Assembly: GCA_021234155.1 (NCBI GenBank)
Contig: JAJEKV010000003.1
Span: 20,134,386-20,198,385, forward strand
Reading direction: 5' to 3'
DNA length: 64,000 bases
Origin: Isoetes taiwanensis
Lineage: Eukaryota > Streptophyta > Lycopodiopsida > Isoetales > Isoetaceae
The notes under the pieces: model-generated
Seen by the model: only the letters and a program-made list of their open reading frames with translations
The model's database searches: none
Told to the model about the DNA's origin: nothing
Shown here: positions 1 to 9,560 of the stretch, piece after piece
How the letters are laid out: each line of letters opens with the position of its first letter
Position numbering within the stretch: the stretch's first letter is position 1
Position numbers and translations under genes: made by a program

Positions 1-23
1 TAGGAAGCCCCTGAAAAGTCTGA

Positions 24-548
24 AATCCGGCCGAAGAAATCCAGAGCCCGGCAAAGCCTCCTAGGCTTGTTCCTAGTGCGAGACAAGCTGAGAGAGATGC
101 AGGCAAGGAGACTGATAAGCTTGGTAATAAGCGGAAGCCTAAGGAAGGGGAGCCTAGTGTTAGATATGGTGGCCCTGAGAAGATGAAGGGTGCTCCTCCT
201 GGCACTCAGGCTTTGAGGGAGATTAGGTACTGGCAGGCACGCACCCAGCCTCTGATTCCCAAGCTTGCCTTCGCTAGAATGGTCAGGTTTGAGATGCAAG
301 AAATTATTGAGAGGAGGAAGGAATCAAGAAGGAGGAGGAGGGACAGAGCACCAGACTTCGTCCCGATGGTGGAGGAGGAGGTGAATAGAATCCAGGCAGA
401 GGCCTTGGACATACTGCAAGAGGTAGCAGAGGCTCATCTAATTAGCCTCTTTGAGGACAGTGTCCGCTGTTGTGTGCACAGAGGACGTGTTACTGTGCAG
501 GGCAACGATTATGCCTTAGCTAGATACTTCCGTGGATGCCTCCCTTAG
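24..548 (+). CDS. Divergent histone H3, CENH3-like (5' incomplete)
   Basis: The frame is open from 24 and the first ATG is at 183. The part after 183 aligns with the histone H3 core: GTQALREIRYWQ (alpha-N), LIPKLAFARMVR (alpha-1), QAEALDILQEVAEAHLISLFED (alpha-2, shown in parts: QAEAL, LQE, HLISLFED), then VHRGRVTV and YALARYFRG (alpha-3). LIP, the QAEAL motif and a long loop 1 are features of plant CENH3 rather than canonical H3. Between alpha-1 and alpha-2 about 20 extra residues are inserted, including ESRRRRRDR. The open frame upstream of the ATG encodes a basic, proline-rich stretch (SPAKPPRLV, NKRKPKEGEP) that would suit an H3 tail, and the sequence before 24 gives tail-like peptides in other frames, so an upstream exon or a frameshift is likely. 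Role inferred: a centromeric or specialised nucleosome subunit. It could also be a decaying copy; the core has no stop or frameshift. Confidence 0.72.
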   Translation, partial: NPAEEIQSPAKPPRLVPSARQAERDAGKETDKLGNKRKPKEGEPSVRYGGPEKMKGAPPGTQALREIRYWQARTQPLIPKLAFARMVRFEMQEIIERRKESRRRRRDRAPDFVPMVEEEVNRIQAEALDILQEVAEAHLISLFEDSVRCCVHRGRVTVQGNDYALARYFRGCLP

Positions 549-683
549 CATCCTTTTGTAACACTTTTTTGTTTCTTAATATATGAGTGTTTTAGTATTT
601 ATCGTGATGAGTGTTTTATATTTATCTGTAATTATTTGCTATTCTATTTATTGCGGCTGTGCATTTATCTACTAGTGTTGACC

Positions 684-900
684 GTGGGCACGCGGTGCGA
701 AAATGACTATTCCACATTCGTGGGAAGGTCTATTTGCGACCGCCGCCACTGATAAAAAATGACTATTCCACATTCTTTGGGAAGGTCTATTTACCGCGGG
801 TGGCCTGATCTTGAAAAAATAGTGGTTCCAAAGTTTTTGAGGGGCGCAATTTCGCGACCGTGACTACGATTGCAAAAGCACTATTCCACACATTGCGAAG
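684..900. repeat. Degenerate hairpin-type repeats 3' of the H3-like gene
   Basis: Several imperfect units carry the words ATGACTATTCCACATTC, GGGAAGGTCTATTT and GACCG-rich palindromic arms such as GACCGTGGGCACGCGGT. They resemble the cleaner 57-bp array at 4,265-4,660 in layout (palindromic GC-rich core, then an AT-rich spacer and GGNCTATTT). They start about 135 bases after the H3-like stop codon. Confidence 0.5.
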
Positions 901-956
901 AGAATCTTTGAACCGAATAGACGGATCACATGTATCACTTATGGTTACATACTTAT

Positions 957-1014
957 AACTCATATAAGAGGCATAGCATGTACATAGAACTCATATAAGA
1001 GGCATAGCATACAT
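957..1014. repeat. Two-copy tandem repeat, about 30 bp
   Basis: AACTCATATAAGAGGCATAG is repeated twice in direct tandem, joined by GCATGTACATAG. It lies just 3' of the minus-strand small gene. Confidence 0.8.
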
Positions 1015-1026
1015 GAATGAAGAAGC

Positions 1027-1278
1027 TTATTCGCGATCGGGATCATCATGAAAAGGTAGTTGAGTGATGCGATTAATCTCATAGACGCCACGCTCTGGAA
1101 CCCTCCAAAGGTGGATAACAACACGATAAAACCCTCCGGAAGAACGATTTCGGCCCTCTGCTACTCCTTCCAGCCAGGGATCAAGGGGGATACCCCTATG
1201 AGAACATCTATAAAGATCATTATATGTCATAGTGCAAGTAATGGAGTCCATATCTTCGGGACGAGGAGGCAGAGACAT
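1027..1278 (-). CDS. Small protein of the ITC-M-DL-C-RGI family, copy A
   Basis: An 83-residue protein if started at the ATG whose complement lies at 1276-1278; the frame is open to 1395. I do not recognise the family, but it is clearly homologous to the antisense gene inside the Gypsy element at 55,519-55,785. Shared positions include ITC, M, DL, C, RGI, D, W, G, AE, V-HL, PE, Y-I-RIT and P, about 26 identities over roughly 68 residues with few gaps. Both proteins are of similar length (83 and 88) and end shortly after the RIT motif. Two cysteines (ITC and the C before RGI) are conserved. No signal peptide or membrane segment is seen. The chosen start matches copy B: a TATA-like box lies about 40 bases upstream in both. 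Function unknown. Confidence 0.6.
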   Translation of the reverse strand: MSLPPRPEDMDSITCTMTYNDLYRCSHRGIPLDPWLEGVAEGRNRSSGGFYRVVIHLWRVPERGVYEINRITQLPFHDDPDRE

Positions 1279-1313
1279 AGCAAATGGACGCCTTCTGCAT
1301 TGAGTGGAACCGT

Positions 1314-1323
1314 ACTTATATCG
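1314..1323 (-). promoter_or_regulatory. TATA-like box of small gene A
   Basis: On the minus strand GATATAAG lies about 40 bases before the ATG. A CAATGC word follows it before the start codon. The same order, ATATAAG then CAATGC then ATG, occurs in front of the homologous gene at 55.8 kb. Confidence 0.4.
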
Positions 1324-1734
1324 AACAAAATTATTGACATGCACTGTAGCAGCATTATTGGTTATACATACGAGCATAATGTACAAAATACACATGTATA
1401 TAATGTACGTATATAGCGTATATACATTCTGAGTATTGATTTAGGGGGACTCTTCTGAGTCATTGTCACCGACCTTTTGTTGATCTTTTCTATCATGTAC
1501 ATTTGATGCTCTCTATTCCATATTAGATGGATGATAACATCGAAGGGATCGGGGATAATAGCGAGGATTGAGAGCGGCGGTGGTCATCGGTCTTCCATGG
1601 GTATTTCGCTTTCGCGACATCGTTGAAATTTTCGTGATTCATCTTGCGGGTAACTGGAATCACGTTCGGGACCGTAATGAGACCACATGGCTAGACGGAG
1701 GCCAATATTGCTGCACTCGGCAATTTGATGTATA

Positions 1735-1850
1735 TTTATACCCACCAAAATTATTGATGGTATATACCCACCAAAATTATTGATGGTATATACATAGAAA
1801 TTATTGATGGTATATACATACCAAAATTATTATTATATACATACTTGTAT
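1735..1850. repeat. AT-rich tandem repeat, about 26-29 bp
   Basis: ATTATTGATGGTATATAC is repeated three times, with CCACCAAA or AT-rich linkers, plus a degenerate fourth unit. It forms the spacer between small gene A and the first RHGPT ORF. Confidence 0.8.
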
Positions 1851-2099
1851 GGTACTCGTATGCTACATGAGCTACAATATATAAATATAATGTACGTATA
1901 TAGCATATATACCTGATTTCTCTTTAAATAGGCATCTATGCCTTCATTGTCTTTGTCTGCTTCTTGTTTGCATGCTCCTTGCCTCCCTGTCCGCTTCTTG
2001 TTGCTCTTTGCCTGCCTGTCTGCTCCACTAGTTGTTCCTTGTCTGTTCCACTAGTTTCTTGCAAATGGTAACTTTGCAAGAACATCCTCGATGGGCTGA

Positions 2100-2558
2100 T
2101 CGGAATACGCAAGCGTCTTGGCAGAAGTTAATACGTGCACTTTTGATGATTTTTTTAACAACTTTTGGGAGCATCGATGGCGTCACGGTCCAACCACAGA
2201 GCTTGCAAGGCAGCTGATCAACTTCATTATCGATCGCTATACTCGTCATCTCCCTCCACTGGAGGAGATCAATTCGAGTCAAGCAAGGTTCACTCTAAGT
2301 GCTTTGGGACTTCTTGAACCCCCCTCAGATTTAGAAGATAGGCTAGAACAGTTGAAGGACATGCTTTTCCATGGTTTCATGGCCTACTCTCTGGATCAGT
2401 ATGTGCCTCTGGTCATTCCTACTAATGAGAAGAATAGGATTTATATCCTCATTGAACTTTACGACTTCCATTACAAATCTTTTGTGGATATTGGTAAGCT
2501 CCTATTCCGTTCCCTTGACTTCAACATCCTGTGGTTATTGTCTAGATTCCCCACCTAG
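2100..2558 (+). CDS. RHGPT-family protein, copy 1 (start uncertain)
   Basis: The frame is open from 2,100 to a TAG at 2,556 with no in-frame ATG at its beginning. The protein aligns over its whole length with the ORF at 3,610-4,119: RHGPT, EL, LINFI, R, PL/PP, EIN, GLLEPP, L, QL, AYSLD versus AHSLD, Y, LFFR versus LLFR, LL-R-P. It is rich in leucine and predicted helices; I recognise no known domain. An upstream ATG in the sequence GCAAATG at 2,065 lies in another frame, so the N-terminus is either frameshifted or begins differently. A TATA-like CTTTAAATAGG lies near 1,922, followed by a pyrimidine-rich leader full of CTTG words, as in copy 2. A gene family of unknown function is the safest reading; a pseudogene cannot be ruled out. 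Confidence 0.5.
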   Translation, partial: SEYASVLAEVNTCTFDDFFNNFWEHRWRHGPTTELARQLINFIIDRYTRHLPPLEEINSSQARFTLSALGLLEPPSDLEDRLEQLKDMLFHGFMAYSLDQYVPLVIPTNEKNRIYILIELYDFHYKSFVDIGKLLFRSLDFNILWLLSRFPT

Positions 2559-2814
2559 GATACAATTCATTGGGATACACGTGACCTATGGCTACATAGC
2601 ACATAATACGTACATATCACAGGTAAAGATACTCCACTGGACTGGTATAAAGATTTTCATATTAAGTATATAAGCAAGTGATTTCCGTGTAATTAAGTAA
2701 CATCCTCATATTATCATATATTATCTTGGCAATCTTACACTTTTAGTGTAATTGAATGGTTTCTTCTACCATTTTCCTTGTATTTTCTCATGTGAATGTT
2801 TTATTTGTGGTCGT

Positions 2815-2945
2815 ATTAGGGACCGTGGCCCGCGGTCTTGAAATCGCCTCACTTAAAAATTATTGAAGGGCCTATTTCAAGACCGTGGCTACGGTTAAAT
2901 CGTGGATCCGGTTTAGTTACGGGCCCATCTTTCGCCACCACCAAA
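2815..2945. repeat. Hairpin repeat unit 3' of RHGPT copy 1
   Basis: Contains AATTATTGAAGGGCCTATTT, palindromic arms GACCGTGGC and ACGGT, and GGATCCGGTTTAGTTAC. These are the same building blocks as in the 4,265-4,660 array. Confidence 0.75.
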
Positions 2946-2947
2946 GG

Positions 2948-3036
2948 GTATAATACTTCAGCATTATTGGTATTATTCTTCAACTTTCTTGGTATTATAC
3001 TTCAACAGTATTAGTATTATACTTCAACATTATTGG
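2948..3036. repeat. About 25-bp tandem repeat, four units
   Basis: Units of the form ATTATTGGTATTATACTTCAAC are repeated head to tail upstream of RHGPT copy 2. Confidence 0.8.
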
Positions 3037-3040
3037 ATTC

Positions 3041-3518
3041 GTAGCTATAAATTCTTTCACCTTGCTTTCACTTCTCACCTTTGTTCCATGTTTTCACATT
3101 GCTTTCACTTCTCGTGTTCTCACCTTGCTTTCACTTCTCACCTTGTGTTCCGTGTTCTTTGCTAATTGATCTTGATCCTTGCTTCTTGCTCCTTCATCTT
3201 CGTGCTACTTCATGCTACTTGGTCTTGTTCCTTGCTCTAGATCTTGCTACTTGATCTTGTTCCTTGCTTCCTTGTTCCATGATCTTCCTTGTTCCCTGCT
3301 TCTTGCTACTTGATCTTGATCCTTGTTCCTTGCTACTTCATCTACCTGGTTCTTGCTACTTGGTCTTCCTTGTTCCTTGATCTTCTTGCTCCTTGATCTT
3401 CCTTGTTCCTTGCTTCTTCCTACTTGATCTTGATCCTTGTTCCTTGCTACTTGGTCTTCTTCCTTGCTTCTTGCTCCTTGTTCCTTGCTCGCTCCTTGTT
3501 CCTTGCTTGCTTGTGCAA
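3041..3518 (+). promoter_or_regulatory. TATA box and CTTG-rich repetitive leader of RHGPT copy 2
   Basis: GCTATAAATT at about 3,045 is a good TATA box. It is followed by tandem CTTGCTTTCACTTCTCACC units and then by long low-complexity runs of CTTGATCTTGATCCTTGTTC and CTTGCTACTTG. The run ends in TGCAAATG, as does the leader of copy 1. Long open frames in this tract on both strands are repeat artefacts. Confidence 0.55.
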
Positions 3519-3609
3519 ATGATTGGACCCAATCCTCCCCGGCTACTCGAGAGGATCCATGCCCAAGCATGCCCCAGGCATTCTCATGCGGCCCTGGAAT
3601 GGATGAGCT

Positions 3610-4119
3610 ATGGGACCATTTCTTGAGTGGAGGTTGCGCCACGGTCCCACCAAGGAGCTTACAATGGAGTTGATCAACTTCATTCTGGAGCGATTTGATT
3701 GTGGTCATGAGCCACTGATGGAAATTAATCCATCTGAATGTTATAGGAGACTTGCAATGAGGGGACTTCTTGAACCCCCTCCTTATCTGGACGAGATGCT
3801 ACAGCAATTGAGGCCTCTTCTTCGTGCTGGATATTTAGCACACTCTCTGGATGCATACATATCAGAGTTCATTCATGAAATTAACCGGGGACAGATGTAT
3901 GGCCTTATTAGGGTGTACTACAACGAGTACAACGGTTTTGTGGAGTTGGGTCCGCTCTTCTTCCGTGAGTATCATCCTGTGGAATTACTTTTTCTAATGA
4001 CTAGGTACCCCATATGGTGGGAAGAATCAGGCTGGGAGGAGCGTGAGCTCTTGACTCCTAACCCAGATGCATGGGTTAGACCTCGCAGGGGAGGGGAAAG
4101 GGGAAGGGGAAGGGGTTAG
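3610..4119 (+). CDS. RHGPT-family protein, copy 2
   Basis: A 169-residue ORF from an ATG at 3,610. It is a tandem paralogue of the ORF at 2,100-2,558, with the same RHGPT, LINFI, EINPS, GLLEPP, SLDAY and FVELGPLFFRE positions. Its C-terminus extends about 25 residues further and ends in an arginine/glycine tract (RRGGERGRGRG) coded by a GGGGAAGG repeat, which copy 1 lacks. The 11 codons upstream align with copy 1 only if the frame changes by one base at about 3,620 (MDELWDHF in one frame, then LEWRLRHGPT), so the N-terminus may be frameshifted. Function unknown. The helical, charged composition and the RG tail would suit a nucleic-acid-associated protein, but that is inference. Confidence 0.6.
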   Translation: MGPFLEWRLRHGPTKELTMELINFILERFDCGHEPLMEINPSECYRRLAMRGLLEPPPYLDEMLQQLRPLLRAGYLAHSLDAYISEFIHEINRGQMYGLIRVYYNEYNGFVELGPLFFREYHPVELLFLMTRYPIWWEESGWEERELLTPNPDAWVRPRRGGERGRGRG

Positions 4120-4264
4120 GAACCTAGGGGAAGGTTACTAGGGACATACTGCCGTGGTCTCTAGTAACCTTTGCTATCTATCATAAATATTTCATATGAT
4201 ACCGTGATAATATGTTCTATAAATATTCTCTAATATGTTAATATGTTCTCTAATATGTTAATAT

Positions 4265-4660
4265 TCTCTAGTTACTGGCCCATATTTTAGCACCGTAGCC
4301 ACCTGCTTGAAATTGACTTCAGTACAAATTATTGAAGGGTTTATTTTCGCGACCGCATTACCCGCGATGCGAAATCGACTGAGTTACAAATTATTGAAGG
4401 GCCTATTTTGCACCGTGGCTACGGTGCGAAATACGTGGGTCCAGTTTAGTTACAGGGCCATATTTCGCACCGTCGCCACGGTGCGAAATCGACTCAGTTA
4501 CAAATTATTGAAGGGCCTATTTCGCACCGTAGCCACGGTGCGAAATCGACTCAGTTACAAATTATTGAAGGGCCTATTTCGCACCGTGGCTACGGTGCGA
4601 AATACGTGGATCCAGTTTAGTTACAGGCCCATATTTCGCACCGTGGCCACGATGCGCAAT
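4265..4660. repeat. 57-bp tandem array of perfect hairpins
   Basis: Units of about 57-62 bp combine AAATTATTGAAGGGCCTATT (or the variant CCAGTTTAGTTACAGG) with a palindrome TTTCGCACCGT-NNNN-ACGGTGCGAAA. One perfect copy, stem 11 and loop 4, lies at 4,577-4,602. About six hairpins are present. The array lies 145 bases downstream of RHGPT copy 2. The open frame through it (4,307-4,690) is repetitive and is not called as a gene. Confidence 0.85.
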
Positions 4661-4913
4661 ACATGCATAACACAGCATTTCGCACACTGAGCACTATCGA
4701 ACTGATAAATAAACCAACTCTTTACGATGAGAGGCGTTATCAAGAGCTCTCAATACCGGACATAACCTTTGCCTTGCCTACATCTCATTGATCTCCACTC
4801 CCTTGATCGCTCAACAGCTGCGGACTTATACCAAGCTGCCCTCTTTTTTTCCCCCCTGGGTTTTTGTCTAAACAACTTAGCAAGTGTTGATTCACTCTGG
4901 TTCCGTGATTTCT

Positions 4914-7290
4914 TCACCCACTTGCACACGATCCTTCTGTAAAACCATTGACACATCTGCTGCAAGGAATTCCCAACTGAACCTCTGTGTTGAGTGAAAC
5001 GGAAGAATGTATTCTTTGCTTGCTTATGGGACTTCTCCATTCCCTGTGTATTCCAAATTCACAGGCTTCCATACTCCCTGACAAACCACACGCCATGTGC
5101 GAACAGAATATGGACATAGTGAGTCAAATTGGCCTCACCCCATGCCGTCAGGAAAGACTTAGTGAAGTTTGTGACTGCCTCCTGGAATTTGGCAACATCA
5201 TTTTCCTGCACTACCTTTTTCTGCATTTCCTTTACCAGTACAGAGAAATCCTGCCATGCCTTGATTTTCTTCAAAGGCGTGATCTGCCACGATCATTTCG
5301 ATCATCCTCGGTGCAATAAGATCCTTGTAAGCTTCCCAAACACCGGATAAGTTCTCTTTCGCGGGAGGCAAAACCTCTTAGCCTTTGGACCACCCATCTT
5401 TGGTTTCGGGGGAACCTTGCTTCGGATACCTTTGGATCTTGAAGTATTTTGTAGTGCCCACCATGAAGTCCCACATTAGATAGCACCTTTTCAACTTCAT
5501 GCATGGCAGCTTCCCTAGAGCTTTGGGGTGATTTATTCCAAGCAAACAGGATACTCATGTAAACCATCTTGTCTATGATTCTCAAGAAAGCATGAAGGGT
5601 GCATATGTGTACTCTTCTTAATGGAATTGGCAGAATTGGCATCAAGGTTGTGTCCTTCTCTTCTCTATTTGGTGGCTCATCCCGGACACGATCCTAATGT
5701 ACTCTTGTCCAATCCGGTTGAATCTCTTCTTGCATAGAGACGGTAGGGACAAGCATGAGTAGTCTTACCAAAGACCATGCTTCATTCTGTACATGCATTT
5801 TATTGTCTTCAAATCTGCAGCAAGATGCCATTCAACCTCGTACTCACCATATCCAGGAACTGCAAGTTTTTCTCCGATTCCGTGAGAGGCAATCATTGTG
5901 GGAATGGGTGTTTGATCAAAAACCCATTTCAGTATACTGTGATTTTCCTCTCGTACCTGAAATAAACCAACCCACCAAATGTGATCTTTTGATTTCGACG
6001 AAAAACTTATCATCTAGATTTGACTCTTCATTCCCTCGTATTCAAAGCTCGTTTCATTAGACTCAGCGAAACCCTCTCGTACTTCTCGCCTTTCACCAAT
6101 TCCATTTCATCCAGCTTCAAAACAATTCTTAGTTTGCCAGCGCACTCTTCTACCTTCATATCATAAAATCGAACCAAAAGCTGAAGCATTCTAGTTAAGT
6201 CTATCCAAAGAATTGTTATTTTCATTAAGGCAGAAAGTATCACCAAACTTCGACTTCTTCTTACCTTTGGTATAGGATGCCAATGTATCCAAGTTGACAA
6301 CGCTGGTCACCGATACATATCACCAAGAAGCTCTTGCACTTGTGCATTTCTCGATGACCTACAAGTCATCACACTAGTCATCCTTGGTAGTAGAATAGTT
6401 TTGGTAATGCTTTGTTGTTTAAAGCCATCCTGCAAGCACCTGAACAAAGCAATATAAGCTTGTCTACTTATTCCGATATTGTCACACAGTTCTTGCACTG
6501 ATTCTGAGGTTTGACTGTTCCCCAACTCCTGCAATAGTTGATGTACTACAGCTTTCCTAAGTTGAATGCTACCAGGAAGCTTTAACATTCTCAATACATC
6601 ATCTTTAGTAACTAATTTCTTTAATAAACCGGCAATATTAGCAGGTTTTCTCTTATTTTCTTCTGCAAAATTTGGATCAACAAGCTTTTTAATAGCCATG
6701 ACCCTTTTTTTTGAGCCTCCACCCCCAGGGGCTAATATATTTATGGGCTTCAGGTTTTTTGCCCTCTCCTTGATCCCCAGTGGAGTTCTTTTTAAGCGTT
6801 TGACCCGGTTGTGAAGGGAATCATTTTCTTGCGCAACCCTCTTCATTCCTTGCTAGTCACCAATTTCTGATTTTCTACCTCCAATTCATTGAGCTTGCGG
6901 CATTGTTGAGACAGAAAGTAGTTCGCCTGTTGGAGCTGATTAACATCTGATAAAACTTTGCAATTGAATCCATACAAGTGGTTATACATGGCACGCAAAT
7001 GTGGATCAGTATTACCATTAACCAAATTATTACAGTAACCTAGTAACCCTTGCTGTCCCTTACAAGCAAACTCAATAAGACCGGATGCAGAGTGGAAGTT
7101 TGGATGGGCTCGAGTGAAAGGATCACATGGATACAGTTGGCCTTTAGCCCAGAGGTCTATATTCATGGCTCCAGAAGCTCGCAATGCATCTTCATCTATT
7201 GGTTGCTTCCAAGTGAACTTATTCCTGTAAGGCAGGCATTCTTTTGGCACTTGCACTCTAAATTGACCCTCGGAATTAGTTTGATCCTGA
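4914..7290 (-). pseudogene. Broken multi-exon gene, probably transposase-derived
   Basis: A chain of minus-strand open segments reads as one decayed protein. An intron acceptor (TGTTTCAG) precedes the first segment near 7,288. The first two segments meet at 6,843-6,846 in a one-base frame change inside a coiled coil (ENQKLVTSKE then KRVAQENDSLHNRV). Later pieces contain KLDEMELVKGEKYERVS, GYGEYEVEWHLAADLKTIKC, LPIPLRRVHICTLHAFLRI, HYVHILFAHGVWFVREYGSL and NLQGMEKSHKQAKNTFFRF. The order of acidic and histidine motifs (D-LKT-K, H-LRI, then H...E-GSL...QG-EK-H) is what I would expect of an RNase H-like transposase or a domesticated relative. I cannot name the superfamily. Frame breaks near 6,305, 6,020, 5,640 and 5,060 could be introns in part, but stops make it look inactive. 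Confidence 0.5.
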
Positions 7291-7666
7291 AACAGAAGTA
7301 TTAGAAGGAAGAACACTCAAAGGAATGCAATGACGACTCGGAAACCAAATACCTTTGCCATTGACGTTGCAAAAGACCGAGAACTGGAGCGGAGATTAGA
7401 ATTAGGAAGATTCTTGCCAACAAAAAAGAGCGAAATTGAAAAAATTTCGCTCTATTTGCCGCAAAAAAGAACCGCCATAATTCAATTCAAAAACCGCCCG
7501 GGCGCGATGGCAAGATCGTTACGCCGATGGCTGATGGCAAGGTCGATGGCGCGAGGGCAAGCTCGATCGATGGTGCTGAAGCTCGATGGCATAAGCTCGA
7601 AGGTGGGAAAACGAAAATCCTAGATATAATCATCAAATATTCAGGTCGTTAGGAAATAATGATTGC

Positions 7667-7716
7667 GGGGTTAGGTTCGGGGGTTAGGTTCGGAGGTTAG
7701 GTAGTTAGGTTAGGGG
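7667..7716. repeat. GGTTAGGTTCGG microsatellite
   Basis: Degenerate repeats of GGGGTTAGGTTC and GGTTAGGTAGTTAGG. They differ from the plant telomere repeat TTTAGGG. Confidence 0.7.
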
Positions 7717-7821
7717 AGAGTGAAATTTAGGTATGGAGGGGGGAAGCTAGGTTCGGGATCCTACGTGGCGGCCCCCCTAATATATTCTTAGGAGGCCCTT
7801 ATTTGACCTAAAAAAACTCTA

Positions 7822-9560
7822 ATGGAGCTTCTGGATGCCTTCTCGATTGCCTCAGGCTGCCTAATGAATTGGACGAAGTGCTCGGCATTGTGGCCGTCAG
7901 CAGAGCCCATGCCCGCGGTCTTGTCCCAATTTCCTTGGCGAGTACAGCCACACGGCACATGCTCTAGGCTTTTGGGTATCCCGTTCAGCATCGACATTTC
8001 AGCGGCTGGTATTTGGGAAGACATTCTGGTAGGATTGCGTCGGCACCTTAATTGGTGGAAGGGGGGGAAACTTTCCATGGCCGGCAGGATCACAGTAGCG
8101 AAGTCCGTTTTATGCTCAACACATATTTATATGGCGTCTATCATCCTCGCCCCGGAAAGCAAGATCCAGGAGATTTCCTCTATGATCCGTAACTTCGTCT
8201 GGGGAGGTAATGAGGAAGGAGCGGTCGTCAAGGTCGCGTGGTGGAAATGTGTGTGGCCCAAAGCTGCGGGTGGCCTGGGCATTCTAGATCTCTCTCTTCA
8301 CAGCAAGGTCCTGATCTCCAAGTTCATTTTTGCGGTTCTTGAGAATGCGCTCGACTCGCCTGGCATGGTTTTCCTGCATCAGTCGCTGTCGCATTCGATA
8401 GTTTTCCATAGGCCATCTGTGCCTGTGCGGTTTCCTTGGGCGTTATTTGTGGATATCAGGCCATATGTTAGTGCTTCTCCCATTTTGAATGGGCTCCTAC
8501 GAGCCTGGAAGCAAGTCCGCCCGCTATTTGCAATTGACGCCTCGAGCTGTGTCCAGTTGGAGTCATTGCCATGGTGGATCCCTCTCGACCCGGGTACGTC
8601 ACCCTCGGTGTTGGCAGCATCCGTGGATCCTCGAATGCAGCGCAGATGGACTCAGCGTGGGGTCTCGACTGTGGGAGATTGGTATGTTGACGAGCAGCTG
8701 GCGCCCCGGCAGCTTTTCCGTCACAGGTTTCGGCTTTAGGAACGAGATTGTGCTATCTGGGCGCAAGTGGCAAATGCTCTGCCACTGAACCCTCCACACG
8801 GGATGGGTCAAGTTTGGCAGTGTCAGCCAAAGGTTAACCCCTCAAATTTCGTGAAATTCTGCTATGGGCTTCTCGCAATTCAGGATGAGCTGCCCCCCTC
8901 GGACGGCTGGAGTCTTCAGGTGCCATGGGACGACTGGGGCAAAATTTGGAGGTGGGTGTGGAATCCAATCTTGCCCCCCAAAGGCTCGAGTGTTGTTGTG
9001 GCAGGTAGTGCACCGATCCCTGAGGGTGAATACGTGGGTTCACAGGATAAGTCCGAGGATCAGTGATTTGTGTCCAATGTCTGGTGCCTGTACCGAGACT
9101 TTGGAACACTGTATGTTTCTCTGCGTAGAGGTTCAGCCCGCATGGCAGTGGTCTCAGCGCCTCTTTCACACCTCTCCATTGTTAAGAAGTTCTCTTGGGA
9201 ATGTATCCCAGTAGGTGGTCCCAGGCACATAGTCTGGCCTTCCATTTGTGCAAGGCCTGGCTTCTGTGGCTCATATGGAAGCGGCGATGCATGAAGGTGT
9301 TCAGAAATGAAGAGATGCCACCTGGTGCTCTGATCCCTCAGTTGAGGTACAAATTATACCTTTCTTACCTGGCGTCCCCTTGGAAAGAGCAGTTCAAGGC
9401 GGCTATCTGGGAAAGGATCTTCCTCATTGTAGACGGTAGTGGCAGGTTTGTTGGCTGAGTCGTAGTTAGGTATGCGTGCAGTCTGGGTCCTTCCGCGAGC
9501 TCTTCCTGTATTTTACTCCATATTAATAATAGTTAATTTGATCCTTCAAAAAAAAAAAAA
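7822..9560 (+). mobile_element. 5'-truncated LINE, family 1
   Basis: The 305-residue open segment 7,822-8,739 is the C-terminal part of a LINE ORF2, starting just after the reverse transcriptase active site. It shows LLDAFSIASGCLMNW, LGIPFSIDIS, LSMAGRITVAKSVL, IRNFVWGGNEEGAVVKVAW and GGLGILDLSLHSKVLISKF. Later pieces in shifted frames (to about 9,458) cover the zinc-knuckle-like RVT tail. The copy ends in a 13-base poly(A) at 9,548-9,560. Homologous copies lie at 28.8, 32.7-34.0, 34.6-40.4 and 60.0-61.6 kb. Its higher GC content sets it apart from flanking DNA. Frameshifts and truncation make it inactive. I found no clear target-site duplication. Confidence 0.88.

Noticed and set aside
3247..3708. 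153-codon minus-strand frame rich in K, E, Q, R
   Set aside because: It is the reverse complement of the CTTG low-complexity leader; composition explains the open frame.
4307..4690. 127-codon frame with repeating LSYKLLKGLF
   Set aside because: It is a translation of the 57-bp hairpin array; there is no non-repetitive coding signal.
7330..7623. 97-codon plus-strand ORF ending in ARSMARGQARSM repeats
   Set aside because: Low-complexity GATGGC-type sequence with no family motif and no conserved neighbour.
7667..7716. Interstitial telomere repeat
   Set aside because: The unit is GGTTAGGTTCGG, not TTTAGGG, and is irregular.
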